In this document: piece after piece, positions 25,656-34,410 of the stretch
Numbering within the stretch: position 1 is the first letter of the stretch
How the letters are laid out: every line of letters begins with the position of its first letter
Notes under the pieces: generated by a model
The model's input: only the letters and a program-made list of their open reading frames with translations
Told to the model about the DNA's origin: nothing
The model's database searches: none
Program-made: the position numbers and the translations under genes
NCBI RefSeq assembly: GCF_042139015.1
Contig: NZ_JBHIKY010000005.1
Coordinates: 62,001-126,000, forward strand
Source of the DNA: JBHIKY01 sp042139015
Lineage (GTDB): Bacteria > Bacillota > Bacilli > Bacillales > Marinococcaceae
Direction of reading: 5' to 3'
Length of the DNA: 64,000 nt

Positions 25656-25680
25656 ACGGACAGGAGTTCCGTTATTCTGA
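25656..25680 (+). repeat. short dispersed repeat (GGACAGGAG-TCCGTTATTCT), copy 1
   Basis: The motif CGGACAGGAGTTCCGTTATT also occurs at 27691, 57711 and, inverted, at 41841. All four copies are intergenic. The surrounding gap 25552-25745 otherwise holds only a startless 39-codon open frame (25561-25680) that may be a gene remnant. Confidence 0.55.
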
Positions 25681-25745
25681 AAAAATGTAAATCTACTTCA
25701 TGGATGAGCTGCCTTTCCTGCCATTTGCTGCATCGCCGAATGCTT

Positions 25746-26735
25746 TTAACGCTTGTTTCTCCCGAGTCCGAATGCCCGCTCTGCTTTTTTCAATGTTTTA
25801 AAGGACGCTTTATTTGCTTTTTCAGCACCAAGATCTAAATGCCGATCGAGCTCGTCAGAATTTCTCAATTCGTCGTAGCGGTTCTGAACTGGCCGCAGCA
25901 GCTCTACCACTGCTTCTCCAACTGCAGTCTTAAAATATCCATAGCCTTTATCTGCAAAACGGGCTTCAATACTATTGAGCGATTCTCCGCTGCACAAAGA
26001 AAGAATAGACATCAAGTTGGATACACCCGGCTTCTTCTCACGGTCAAATCGTATTTCATTTTCAGAATCTGTCACGGCACTTTTCATTTTCTTCATGATC
26101 GTTTTTTCATCGTCGAGCATAGAAATATATGCTTTTTGATTTTCATCGGATTTACTCATTTTCTTCAACGGATTCTGCAGAGACATGATTCTTGCGCCCA
26201 CCTTCGGTATCTGGACTTCCGGCACGGTGAAGATATCGTTGTATTTATGGTTAAACCGCTCTGCAAGATTGCGAGTCAGCTCTAAATGTTGTTTTTGATC
26301 CTCTCCAACAGGAACGATATCTGTGTTGTACAGTAAAATATCTGCTGCCATAAGTGGCGGATAGGTCAGAAGCGCAGAAGATACGGCTTCTTTGCCTTCT
26401 GCTTTATCCTTAAACTGTGTCATTCTTTCCAATTCCCCAATATAACTAATGCATTGCATCATCCAGCCGAGCTGCGCATGCGCGGGGACCTCAGATTGAA
26501 TAAATAAAGTAGATTGATCCGGGTCAATTCCTGTTGCTAAATAAAGTGCGGCAAGGCTGCGTATATTTTGGCGCAGCTTAATTTTATCCTGGGGAACGGT
26601 GATGGCATGCTGATCGACAATACAAAAATAACAATTATTCTCTTCCTGCATCGCTACAAAATGCTTCATCGCTCCTAAGTAATTTCCAAGCGTCAGCGTT
26701 CCGCTCGGCTGAATTCCTGAAAAGACCGTTTTCAT
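25746..26735 (-). CDS. trpS: tryptophanyl-tRNA synthetase
   Basis: A class-Ic aminoacyl-tRNA synthetase charging tRNA-Trp. The N-terminus MKTVFSGIQPSGTLTLGNYL contains the HIGH-equivalent, and the KMSKS loop appears as KKMSKSDENQK. There are 329 residues from the ATG at 26735, the normal family length. Another ATG 12 bp upstream (26747) is possible, and AAGGG precedes both. No T-box leader is visible in the 135 bp before it. It is transcribed convergently with yjbA as in Bacillus. Confidence 0.93.
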   Translation of the reverse strand: MKTVFSGIQPSGTLTLGNYLGAMKHFVAMQEENNCYFCIVDQHAITVPQDKIKLRQNIRSLAALYLATGIDPDQSTLFIQSEVPAHAQLGWMMQCISYIGELERMTQFKDKAEGKEAVSSALLTYPPLMAADILLYNTDIVPVGEDQKQHLELTRNLAERFNHKYNDIFTVPEVQIPKVGARIMSLQNPLKKMSKSDENQKAYISMLDDEKTIMKKMKSAVTDSENEIRFDREKKPGVSNLMSILSLCSGESLNSIEARFADKGYGYFKTAVGEAVVELLRPVQNRYDELRNSDELDRHLDLGAEKANKASFKTLKKAERAFGLGRNKR

Positions 26736-26869
26736 CTTTCTTTTCATCCCTTCTGGACATACTCCATCTCTTATCTCATCTATCATATCGAAACGTATTG
26801 CATTCGTAAACTGTTCATGGACATGTCCCAGGCTTGTTTGACATATACATGATAAAAAAGCGGAGGGGT

Positions 26870-27049
26870 TCACTTATTTTTATGTTTCAAGGCAAGGTAG
26901 GCAGCATAAACTGGAATCGTGATAATAAGTAATACGGCAGTCAATTGTTTCGGTACATCTGGATAGGCATAGGACAACAGAATACTGGCAGCCACACACA
27001 CCGCCAATATAAGAGCAGTTAATTGAACCTTCTGTAAGACGAGAATCAC
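26870..27049 (-). CDS. small two-helix membrane protein, start uncertain
   Basis: A 59-residue frame from a GTG at 27049 encodes two hydrophobic segments (LTALILAVCVAASILLSYAY and LTAVLLIITIPVYAAYLAL) and a basic tail KHKNK. The composition is convincingly that of a membrane protein, but the start is unclear: GCGGAGGTG overlaps the GTG itself. It is divergent from the thioredoxin gene at 27081, with only 31 bp between starts. Family unknown. Confidence 0.45.
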   Translation of the reverse strand: MILVLQKVQLTALILAVCVAASILLSYAYPDVPKQLTAVLLIITIPVYAAYLALKHKNK

Positions 27050-27080
27050 CTCCGCTATATTGTAAAGAAAGGAGACCAGG

Positions 27081-27626
27081 ATGCCATTTCTTCATAAAAG
27101 ACTATTATTTCTTGGGTTGTGCAGCTGTATACTGATCATTGGTTTATTTTATCAGGCTTCCAACCATCCTTCCAAAGAAGCGGTACAGGCAGTGGTTGAT
27201 TCAAATGCTGCTCTGCCGGGAAGCGCTGCTCCAGATGCAGAAGTAACAGGTTTGAATGACCAGTCTTACCAGCTGCGGTCCTTTTTTGGGAAGCCGGTCC
27301 TGCTTACTTTTTTCACGACGTGGTGTGAGATCTGCCAAGAGGAAATACCAGCATTGTCCAATTATTACGAAAAAAACTCTGATCAGCTCCGTGTGATTGC
27401 TGTGAATGCAACCTCACAGGAAACAAGCATTCAGGATGTAAAAAACTTCGCCAGCCAGGGCCAGCTGAAAATGCCGGTTCTGCTTGATGACAGCGGCGAA
27501 GCGATGGATGCCTACCAAATTACTGGTGTTCCGATTTCGTATTTAATCGATGAAGACGGAGCCGTTGTTCGTACATTTTATGGAAAAATAGATCCTCAGG
27601 AAATTGACGGCCTGCTTGATCAATAA
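27081..27626 (+). CDS. membrane-anchored TlpA/ResA-like thioredoxin
   Basis: A 181-residue protein with an N-terminal signal anchor (LLFLGLCSCILIIGLFYQA) and an extracytoplasmic thioredoxin domain containing the active site TTWCEICQEE (CxxC near residue 83) and the cis-proline in TGVPISYLID. It belongs to the ResA/TlpA/CcmG group that keeps apocytochrome c or other exported cysteines reduced. No cytochrome-maturation genes are adjacent, so the partner is unknown. AAAGGAGACC precedes the ATG. A terminator follows. Confidence 0.85.
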   Translation: MPFLHKRLLFLGLCSCILIIGLFYQASNHPSKEAVQAVVDSNAALPGSAAPDAEVTGLNDQSYQLRSFFGKPVLLTFFTTWCEICQEEIPALSNYYEKNSDQLRVIAVNATSQETSIQDVKNFASQGQLKMPVLLDDSGEAMDAYQITGVPISYLIDEDGAVVRTFYGKIDPQEIDGLLDQ

Positions 27627-27635
27627 CTATGTGAA

Positions 27636-27666
27636 GTCCGCAGCTGACAGACAGCGCGGATTTTTT
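27636..27666 (+). terminator. rho-independent terminator
   Basis: TCCGC-A-GCTG pairs with CAGC-GCGGA, then TTTTTT. Confidence 0.75.
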
Positions 27667-27690
27667 ATTCTGAGGACGTAGTCTTGGTGC

Positions 27691-27716
27691 TGACAGGAGA
27701 TCCGTTATTCTATTAA
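27691..27716 (+). repeat. short dispersed repeat, copy 2
   Basis: TGACAGGAGATCCGTTATTC, the same family as 25656, 41838 (inverted) and 57711. It lies between the thioredoxin terminator and the YciI-like gene. A second hairpin, CCGGCA...TGCCGG, follows near 27822-27842. Confidence 0.55.
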
Positions 27717-27891
27717 TCATATAATTCATAAAAAAAGCCACGTTAACGAACTGATTGAAAGGGGTGGCATGCCAGGTTCTACAAAAACGATCGAGTTTTT
27801 TCGATAAAAAATTTGAAAACCGGCAGGAATTTACTTGCCGGAAGGCAAAGAGAGTAGGGTACATAAATTAAAAGTGAAGGAGTTCTATACG

Positions 27892-28164
27892 ATGAAATTT
27901 TTTGCAGCCATATTACCGATGAAAGACAAAGAGCTCAGCGAAAAACACCGGCCGGCACACCTGGCTTTTTTAGAAAAGCTTCACGCGGAAGGAACCATCG
28001 CAGCATACGGACGTTTTGCGGACGGTGCCGGAGGCTTAATTATTTACCGGGTTGATTCCTATGAAACAGCAGAAGGTTATGTGAAGCAGGATCCATTTGT
28101 GATTGAAGGCGCCAGAAATTATGAAATTCATGAGTGGAGCATGGTATCAAACGAATGGTCATAA
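27892..28164 (+). CDS. YciI-like family protein
   Basis: A 90-residue alpha-beta barrel (dimeric ferredoxin-like) protein of the YciI/DGPF family: KHRPAHLAFLEKLHAEG holds the conserved His and Asp/His region, and SYETAEGYVKQDPFV is the typical closing motif. The function is usually unknown; some members act as dehydrochlorinase-like or accessory enzymes. The start at 27892 is behind AAGGAG. An upstream in-frame ATG at 27835 is in a hairpin region and is rejected. A dehydrogenase follows after 14 bp, so they probably form an operon. Confidence 0.8.
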   Translation: MKFFAAILPMKDKELSEKHRPAHLAFLEKLHAEGTIAAYGRFADGAGGLIIYRVDSYETAEGYVKQDPFVIEGARNYEIHEWSMVSNEWS

Positions 28165-28178
28165 GGAGGTAATGCGTT

Positions 28179-29057
28179 GTGAAGAAACTTGGGTTTATCG
28201 GCCTTGGCAATATGGGAATGCCAATGGCGGTTAACTTAGTAAAAGCAGGCTATGAGGTTTACGGATTGAACCGGTCGAAAGGCAAAGAAAAGACATTTGA
28301 AGATGCCGGCGGCAAAGCTGGAATGGATCTGCCGGATTTTGTTGCGGCAGTAGATGTTGTAATGACGTGCCTGCCGGTCCCGGCAGATGTGGAAAATATG
28401 ATTCTTGGTGAAAACGGCGTATTATCCTACGCCCGTGAAGGCCAGCTGATTATAGATTTTAGTACAGTTACTCCTTCTCTGCATTCGAGAATCGAAGAGG
28501 CAGCTTCCGCCAAACAGGTAAAGTACCTGGATGCTCCTGTAAGCGGCGGCACTACCGGTGCGGAAGCCGGATCGCTTGCTGTAATGGTCGGAGGCAGTGA
28601 AGCTGCATTTTCAGAAGCAGAGCCATATTTTGATGTCGTCGGAGCAAATGTGACACATGCAGGTCCGATTGGAAATGGAACTAAAGTGAAGCTGATCAAC
28701 CAATACATGGTTGGCATGCACACAGCCGCAGTCAGTGAGGGGCTCTACCTTGCAGAAGCGGCAGGGATTGACCAGGAGCTTCTCTATAAAGTGTTGAGCG
28801 GTGGATTTGCGCAGAGTAAAATCTTTGACCGGCACTACACTCAGTTTATCTCTCAGGAAAAAGATGAACCGGGATTTGCGTTAAAGCTGCTGCTGAAGGA
28901 TCTCGGACTTGTCGAGGAATTGGCAGGACAAGCGAATGTACAGCTTTCAGCGGGGGCTGAAGTCCGTTCGTTATTTGAAAAAGCGGATGAAAGCGGACTC
29001 GGTGACAAAGATATGAGTGTACTTTATCAATTTGTTAAACATCACGAGTCGAAATAA
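28179..29057 (+). CDS. beta-hydroxyacid dehydrogenase (3-hydroxyisobutyrate dehydrogenase family)
   Basis: A 292-residue NAD(P)-dependent dehydrogenase. The Rossmann motif is GFIGLGNMGMPMA at residues 5-17, the substrate-binding motif is DAPVSGGTTGAEAGSL, and the catalytic lysine lies in GTKVKLINQ, all as in 3-hydroxyisobutyrate and tartronate-semialdehyde reductases. The GTG start is behind AAGGAGG. The N-terminal asparagine after the second strand (LNRSK) suggests NADP preference, which is inference. The physiological substrate is not shown by context. Confidence 0.88.
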   Translation: MKKLGFIGLGNMGMPMAVNLVKAGYEVYGLNRSKGKEKTFEDAGGKAGMDLPDFVAAVDVVMTCLPVPADVENMILGENGVLSYAREGQLIIDFSTVTPSLHSRIEEAASAKQVKYLDAPVSGGTTGAEAGSLAVMVGGSEAAFSEAEPYFDVVGANVTHAGPIGNGTKVKLINQYMVGMHTAAVSEGLYLAEAAGIDQELLYKVLSGGFAQSKIFDRHYTQFISQEKDEPGFALKLLLKDLGLVEELAGQANVQLSAGAEVRSLFEKADESGLGDKDMSVLYQFVKHHESK

Positions 29058-29063
29058 ATCGAG

Positions 29064-29093
29064 AAGCTGTCACATCTATTGTGGCAGTTTTTT
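29064..29093 (+). terminator. rho-independent terminator
   Basis: CTGTCAC pairs with GTGGCAG (one G-T), followed by TTTTTT. It ends the YciI/dehydrogenase transcript. Confidence 0.8.
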
Positions 29094-29255
29094 CATTGTT
29101 CAGCACTTTAGTTGGTTGAAGTTGACGAAGAGAGCACCCATTGCCTGTTTTGAGTGAGGAATAATTATAAGGGGAGTTATCATTATAGGATTATTTAGCC
29201 GTAGGAGCAGAAAAAAAGAGCCTATCGGCTGCAGACGAAAGTCTTTCTTATTATG

Positions 29256-29300
29256 TAAAAGGATGATGCGGAGCGGATAAAGCCGCTTCCGATCATTTTT
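29256..29300. terminator. bidirectional hairpin before the HD-domain gene end
   Basis: GGATGATGCGGAGCGG and CCGCTTCCGATCAT form a long imperfect stem with T-runs on both strands. It probably terminates the leftward HD-domain/UbiD transcript. Nothing else is seen in 29094-29305. Confidence 0.55.
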
Positions 29301-29305
29301 CTGAA

Positions 29306-29842
29306 TCAGCTCGATTCCTGGAGAGAACGCTTTTCAAGAGCACGCGCAATTTTCTCATCTAAATCTCTGATTTTTTTTCTTGCTTTCGAATCGGAAATGG
29401 TTCGATAGTGATGATTGCCGTCGGGTTCTTCATCGAGTTCATCGGCTTTGGCCACCACATATTGAAGCGTACTTCGATTCAATTCTCCTACGGGAAGATA
29501 TGAATCGGTATGCAGCAGAATTGCAAGCGCAATTTCCTTCGCGCTTCGTCTGTCCTCACCGAGACGAATCAACAGTTTATGGGCACGCTCGGCACCTTTT
29601 ATGGCATGAATGTCATTTTCCTTGTAAAGATCAAAATCCCATTCGCCGTTACTGTACCATTCATAATGTCCCATATCATGCAAAAACGCTGCTTTTGCTG
29701 CTAGATCAGGATTTACATCGTATTGCTGCGCAAGCCGAAAAGCATGCCAGGATGCCGAAATTGCATGAGCCAGCCCGGAACGTTTTACATATTTCTGGGT
29801 GATGGGGTGATCATAAATTTGTTCTAGCGTGACGTGTCTCAC
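29306..29842 (-). CDS. HD-domain phosphohydrolase
   Basis: A 178-residue metal-dependent hydrolase of the HD superfamily: an upstream His in SASWHAFRLA, the HD pair in AAFLHDMGHYEW, a middle HAIKGAERAHKLL helix and the distal Asp in VVAKADELDEE. These are the residues of a single HD site and suggest nucleotide or cyclic-nucleotide phosphohydrolase activity. The substrate is unknown. The start is a GTG at 29842 behind GGAGGGATG. A longer ATG frame from 29920 passes through that site. It lies 85 bp downstream of the UbiD gene in the same direction. Confidence 0.8.
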   Translation of the reverse strand: MRHVTLEQIYDHPITQKYVKRSGLAHAISASWHAFRLAQQYDVNPDLAAKAAFLHDMGHYEWYSNGEWDFDLYKENDIHAIKGAERAHKLLIRLGEDRRSAKEIALAILLHTDSYLPVGELNRSTLQYVVAKADELDEEPDGNHHYRTISDSKARKKIRDLDEKIARALEKRSLQESS

Positions 29843-29927
29843 ATTGCATCCCTCCTGCGCAAAATGTATATTTTTACTATTATACCGAGCGCAGGGTTGG
29901 AATGCAAGAGACAATAACACAATTTTA

Positions 29928-31691
29928 TCAGCTGTAGATCTTGTATTTGTCCCATTTATTATCGACTAATGCAGCAATATCCTCACGTGTTTCTACTTCA
30001 TCTGGATAAAATGGCTTCATTCTTGCATCGATAATGATTGGACCTTTGTAGCGAATATTATTTCGCACAATATCTGCATCAGCATACAAGTCGTAGGCAG
30101 GATCGAAACGGGTAAAGGTCGTCCAGAGGAATGTTGATTGAGCAGCGGCGATGTTTGCATCATCTACTAGAAAGACGAGAGGCCATTCGGCAAGGTGTTC
30201 ATAGCCGCTTTCAAGAAGACGCTCAGCCAGGTTTTCGTCCTCCAGATATGCCTTTCCTGAAATCACAAGACAGCCGCGGCTGAAGGGCTGAACATCGGTG
30301 ATGCCGGGGATTGTTCCGCCTTCATATGCATAAGGGAGCTCACGGCTTTTTTCACCGAGGCCTGTCATAATTGCCTTCGAACCAGTGTTTAATTTTCGGC
30401 CTGTATAATCAAGTGTATCCATGGAAGTGTCGTTCATAATTAATAGATCACGTTCAGGTTCAAACCGTTCAAGCACGGCTTCAAGCAGCTCTTTAAAATT
30501 GCTTAAATTCACAGGTTTACTTGTAACCATTAAAAACTTTGTTAATGTCAGCTGGCCCTCTCCCATGATCCTCAGCGCATGGGCAAGTCCTTCCTTGTAG
30601 TAGGATTCTCTGACAACCGCACCGGCAAGTGAATGAAAGCCGGTTTCCCCGTAAGTCCATAGGTCTTTGACACCATTCATGACAACCGGGAATATTGGGC
30701 TCATCAAGCGCTGCAGGTATTCTCCGATAAAATAATCCTCCTGGCGGGGTTTTCCTACAATCGTGGCCGGATAAACAGCATCCTTGCGTTTCCACATTTT
30801 ATTGATGTGAAAAACCGGAAAGTCATGTGCGAGTGAGTAATAACCATAATGATCGCCGAATGGTCCTTCTGGTTCTCTCACGTGAGGAGGTACTTCTCCT
30901 CCAAACGCAAATTCTGCTTCTGCAAGCAGTCGGTGAGGATGATCCTTAACCTTTGTGACATTAATTTTGTCATCAAGAAGCAAGGAACCAAAAACGAGCT
31001 CCGGCACAGCTTCAGGCAGCGGCGCAATAGCTGAGACGATTAGAGCAGGAGGGCCTCCGATAAACAGACTGACGGGAAGTGATTCATTTTTTTGTTCGGC
31101 TACATGATGGTGAAAGCCGCCGCCTTTATGGATCTGCCAGTGCATTCCTGTTTTTTTATCATCTTTGATTTCAATACGGTACATACCGAGATTATGCTCA
31201 TTTTCGTCCGGGTGTTCCGTATATACAAGCGGAAGAGTAACAAACGGATTGCTGTCATGATGCCATCCTGTTAATGCAGGCAGATCCTTCATGCTGAATT
31301 TTTTAGTTTCTATCTGTCGTACAGGTGCTTTTCCTTTGGAAACCTCCTTTACACCCATTTTCATCAGCTGGGAAAAAAGGCTTTTCTCTCCCCAGAGTCC
31401 TTTTGGGGTCGGAGGCATCAAGCTGTCCATTGCTCCGACAGCCTGTTTCACAAAGGCTTCCGGCTTTGGTCCAAATGCCATATCCACCCGCCTCGGAGTC
31501 CCAAAAAGGTTGGTGACGACTGGTGTTTTGGAGCCTTTTATTTTTGTAAAAAGCAGCGCCGGACCCTGTTCATCAATTACTCGGCGGTGGATCTCAGGGA
31601 TCTCAAGGTAAGGGTCAACTTCTGTTTTGACTTCAACGATTTCTTTTTCTTTTTTCAACTGTTTCATAAACGAACGTAAATTAGAATGCAA
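29928..31691 (-). CDS. UbiD-family prenylated-FMN decarboxylase
   Basis: A 587-residue UbiD-type (de)carboxylase. The prFMN/Mn-binding core is visible: NLGMYRIEIKDDKKTGMHWQ, then PFGDHYGYYSLAHDFPVF with the catalytic Glu-Arg region (REPEGPFGDH). It is longer than E. coli UbiD by a typical C-terminal segment. The start is a TTG at 31691 behind AAAGGAGGG. An ATG at 31733 lies before that site. In other Bacilli such proteins act on phenolic acids or in menaquinone/futalosine routes. No ubiX flavin prenyltransferase gene or other pathway gene is adjacent, so its substrate is open. Confidence 0.85.
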   Translation of the reverse strand: MHSNLRSFMKQLKKEKEIVEVKTEVDPYLEIPEIHRRVIDEQGPALLFTKIKGSKTPVVTNLFGTPRRVDMAFGPKPEAFVKQAVGAMDSLMPPTPKGLWGEKSLFSQLMKMGVKEVSKGKAPVRQIETKKFSMKDLPALTGWHHDSNPFVTLPLVYTEHPDENEHNLGMYRIEIKDDKKTGMHWQIHKGGGFHHHVAEQKNESLPVSLFIGGPPALIVSAIAPLPEAVPELVFGSLLLDDKINVTKVKDHPHRLLAEAEFAFGGEVPPHVREPEGPFGDHYGYYSLAHDFPVFHINKMWKRKDAVYPATIVGKPRQEDYFIGEYLQRLMSPIFPVVMNGVKDLWTYGETGFHSLAGAVVRESYYKEGLAHALRIMGEGQLTLTKFLMVTSKPVNLSNFKELLEAVLERFEPERDLLIMNDTSMDTLDYTGRKLNTGSKAIMTGLGEKSRELPYAYEGGTIPGITDVQPFSRGCLVISGKAYLEDENLAERLLESGYEHLAEWPLVFLVDDANIAAAQSTFLWTTFTRFDPAYDLYADADIVRNNIRYKGPIIIDARMKPFYPDEVETREDIAALVDNKWDKYKIYS

Positions 31692-31944
31692 AATAGGCCC
31701 TCCTTTATTTTCTCTCTGTAGTATACAAAACATAGAAACATAAGCATATAGAAAGGGTGTGAACGTTTACTTCCTAAGGAAGAAAATGGAGATAGTTTCG
31801 TGAAAAGGAAAAAATTAGGTTTTTTTGAGAATTTCTATTGGTGATATCTTTTTTCCTATGTATAATTTGTTACGGAAGGTTAACATTGCATACATATTGA
31901 AATATTTTGAAGGAAACTAATTTTATAAGAGGGCAGGGACATCA

Positions 31945-33138
31945 ATGAAAAAATCAATAATAGCGTGCGCGGCGATAATGACAGCGGTCGGGTGTATGGC
32001 GACTGAGCAGGTAAAGGCAGAGGAACATGATATCTCGTTTCATACATATAAGGAAACAAGTGAAAATGAAAAGCAGCTGGGAGAGAATATGAGTCGTTTT
32101 TTTTATGATTCAGGATATGATTTTGAATATCCGGAGGCTGTGCGCGGTACATATGTCACGGGTCATTCAGCAGGAGGATCCCTTTTTGAAAAATTAATAA
32201 ACTTGACCAATGAAACGGATTTAAATGCCATGGTCATTGATATTAAAGACGATTTTGGAAATCTTACTTTCCGGCCTACGAAAGAAATTGACCTTCCTGA
32301 TATCGGAAAGAATTTTATTAAAGATCCAATTGCAATGATGGATAAACTTGAAGAGAATGAGATATACCCGATCGCGCGTATTGTTGTTTTTAAGGATACG
32401 GTGTTAGCAGAAGAAAATCCAGAGCTCTCATTTCAGGAAAATGGCCAGGTGTGGAAAAATGGCAGTGGAGAAGCTTTTGTAAATCCTTACGAAAAAGATG
32501 TGTGGGATTATAACATCAAAATAGCAAAAGAAGCTGCTAAAATGGGTTTCCGCGAGATTCAATTTGATTATGTAAGGTTTCCGGAAGGTTTTGAAACAAG
32601 AGATGAGGAGCTCGAGTATTCGAGAGGAGACTTCGGCAAGGAAGGGGACAACGTCCAGCAGCGGGTAAATGCTGTAACGAGTTTCGTTGAATATGCCAGA
32701 GAAGAACTGAATCAAGAATTTGATGTGGATGTCTCAGTTGATATCTTCGGGTATTCCGCTACGATTGAAGAAGCACCAGGCATCGGACAAAATTTTTCAA
32801 AAATCTCCGATAACGTGGATGTAATTTCATCAATGATTTATCCGAGCCACTGGACGCCTTACTTTGGACTGGATAAGCCGGATCTTTATCCGTATGAGCT
32901 CACTAAGGAATATGCCAAGGTTGAAAATGAAATTTTAGGTGAGCTTGATGAAGCACCTGTTTCGAGACCGTGGATTCAAGATTTCACTGCGAGCTGGCTC
33001 GGTTCAGGAAATTACCTTGACTACGGAAAAGAAGAAGTAGAGGATCAAATCCGGGCACTTAATGAAGAAGGAATAGATGAATTTCTGCTCTGGAATGCCA
33101 CTAATAATTATACTGAAGGGGTAGACTATACTCCCTAA
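31945..33138 (+). CDS. secreted DUF4015-family putative glycoside hydrolase
   Basis: A 397-residue exported protein: a signal peptide with either a weak lipobox (AVGC, cysteine near residue 17) or signal-peptidase-I site after VKA at residue 25. Then a TIM-barrel-like DUF4015 domain: VRGTYVTGHSAGG, MVIDIKDDFGNLTF, GFREIQFDYVRFPEG (Asp/Arg as expected in the active site), SVDIFGYSA and DEFLLWNATNNYTEG. The family is annotated as putative glycosyl hydrolase, probably acting on cell-wall or surface polysaccharide. AGGGCAGGGAC precedes the ATG. Very acidic composition fits a halo-alkaline outside environment. Confidence 0.85.
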   Translation: MKKSIIACAAIMTAVGCMATEQVKAEEHDISFHTYKETSENEKQLGENMSRFFYDSGYDFEYPEAVRGTYVTGHSAGGSLFEKLINLTNETDLNAMVIDIKDDFGNLTFRPTKEIDLPDIGKNFIKDPIAMMDKLEENEIYPIARIVVFKDTVLAEENPELSFQENGQVWKNGSGEAFVNPYEKDVWDYNIKIAKEAAKMGFREIQFDYVRFPEGFETRDEELEYSRGDFGKEGDNVQQRVNAVTSFVEYAREELNQEFDVDVSVDIFGYSATIEEAPGIGQNFSKISDNVDVISSMIYPSHWTPYFGLDKPDLYPYELTKEYAKVENEILGELDEAPVSRPWIQDFTASWLGSGNYLDYGKEEVEDQIRALNEEGIDEFLLWNATNNYTEGVDYTP

Positions 33139-33247
33139 AGAAAGAAGCTCAGGCAAGCTGCTGGGCGTGAATGAATGAAAAACAGTCGTGACGGCTAAGC
33201 TAAAGCGTATAATGTAACATTTGAATGCTGAGCGTTTTAAAAAAAGA

Positions 33248-33277
33248 TTTAAATAATTGCCTATTTCGAGATATAAT
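33248..33277 (+). promoter_or_regulatory. probable sigma-A promoter of yjbC
   Basis: TTTAAA (33248-33253), an 18-bp spacer and a perfect TATAAT (33272-33277), 36 bp before yjbC. The -35 is weak. Confidence 0.4.
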
Positions 33278-33312
33278 AGAAGAAATAGATGTGACGGAGG
33301 CGTGATAAGCCG

Positions 33313-33876
33313 ATGAACTGGTACGAGAAATTAAATCAATACTTCCCAGTTGAAGAAATGAAATCAAAAGAGCATATGGAACTGCTTCTTAAGGAAAAAG
33401 GAGACATCTACTATAAAGATGAAGGTCCTTATCACGTGGTTATGTATGTGGAAACCGACACATTCGTTTTTATTGATTATATTTTTGTATCGAAGGAAGC
33501 ACGGGGCCAGGGACTCGGCAACAAGCTTCTTGATAAATACAAGCAAAAAGGAAAGCCGATTATCCTCGAAGTGGAACCGCTGGATTATGAGGATTCCGAT
33601 AATGAAAAAAGACTTAAGTTTTATCAGCGTGCCGGCTTTAAACATGCTACTTCCATCGGCTACAGCCGTCGTTCTCTTGCGACAAAGGAGATAAATGATT
33701 TGGAAATTCTTTACTGGTCACCTGAAAACGAATCGGAAGAGAGTATTTTCAACAAAATGAAGCATACGTATGAAACGATTCATACGTACAAGGACAAAGA
33801 ACTGTACGGCGAATCCTACCAAAGTGCAGATGAAGTATTGTCCTATGAAGATACCTCTAAAAAAGAAGAAGCGTAA
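33313..33876 (+). CDS. yjbC: GNAT-family acetyltransferase YjbC
   Basis: A 187-residue protein with a GNAT acetyl-CoA-binding motif A (VSKEARGQGLGNKLLDKY) and the following FYQRAGFKHAT motif, then an acidic C-terminal tail. In B. subtilis yjbC is the gene before spx and shares stress-induced transcripts with it. Here a small basic-protein gene and a terminator separate the two, so coupling may be reduced. The acetyl acceptor is unknown. GACGGAGG precedes the ATG. Confidence 0.88.
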   Translation: MNWYEKLNQYFPVEEMKSKEHMELLLKEKGDIYYKDEGPYHVVMYVETDTFVFIDYIFVSKEARGQGLGNKLLDKYKQKGKPIILEVEPLDYEDSDNEKRLKFYQRAGFKHATSIGYSRRSLATKEINDLEILYWSPENESEESIFNKMKHTYETIHTYKDKELYGESYQSADEVLSYEDTSKKEEA

Positions 33877-33959
33877 TTTTTGTCTTTATCCTATTCCTTC
33901 TTGAACACAGTGAACTGACAATTGACATAAGCAGTCTTCCAGTTAGGAGGGAACCAGCG

Positions 33960-34106
33960 ATGAAAAACAAACAAAAGCAGTTAAAACGAAAGAAAAAACG
34001 GGAAGTGATTAAAGAGCTTCTCCGTAAAAATCTGAAGGACTGGAACAAGCTGCCTCAGACTGACCGAGGCGGGTCATCAAGTGCTTCATCTAAAACCTCC
34101 GCATAA
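33960..34106 (+). CDS. 48-residue basic protein
   Basis: A short gene with a strong TTAGGAGGG site: MKNKQKQLKRKKKREVIKEL then a helical segment and a Ser-rich tail. Nearly one third of the residues are Lys or Arg, suggesting binding to nucleic acid or ribosome. This is inference. A terminator follows directly, and the gene lies between yjbC and spx. No family recognised. Confidence 0.65.
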   Translation: MKNKQKQLKRKKKREVIKELLRKNLKDWNKLPQTDRGGSSSASSKTSA

Positions 34107-34133
34107 TTTATGCGATAGGAACTCAGCACACAG

Positions 34134-34159
34134 AACCCGGATGTTCCATCCGGGTTTTT
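34134..34159 (+). terminator. rho-independent terminator
   Basis: AACCCGGAT and ATCCGGGTT stem with TTTTT. The AT-rich 34160-34410 stretch after it should contain the spx promoter. TATAAT-like boxes are too numerous there to choose one. Confidence 0.85.
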
Positions 34160-34410
34160 GTTTGTCACAACTTTTTCACAAGTAAATAACTTTCCAGGTT
34201 TTAACCCGCAGATAATAAGGTATATATAGAACAGATATTTATTCTTGCAATAAATATCATTGTATAATAACTGTAGAAGTTTATTGAAAACTCTTTTCAA
34301 ATTAGAATAATTATTGTATAATTACTAATGTAAAGAAAAGAGAACAGATAAATTATCATTTTCGTAATATTATTCACCTTGGAGATCAAGGAAGGGAGAG
34401 ATTCAATAAA

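Noticed and set aside
25561..25680. Open stretch RIKIDLRCLDEEAARRIRLF and following up to a TGA
   Set aside because: No start codon or ribosome site; ends in the short repeat. Possibly a remnant of a gene, but nothing identifies it.
26736..26869. T-box riboswitch before trpS
   Set aside because: I looked for a T-box motif (TGGNACCGCG-like) and a terminator and found neither.
31880..32152. 90-residue minus-strand frame at the DUF4015 gene start
   Set aside because: Shadow frame opposite a well-supported signal peptide region.
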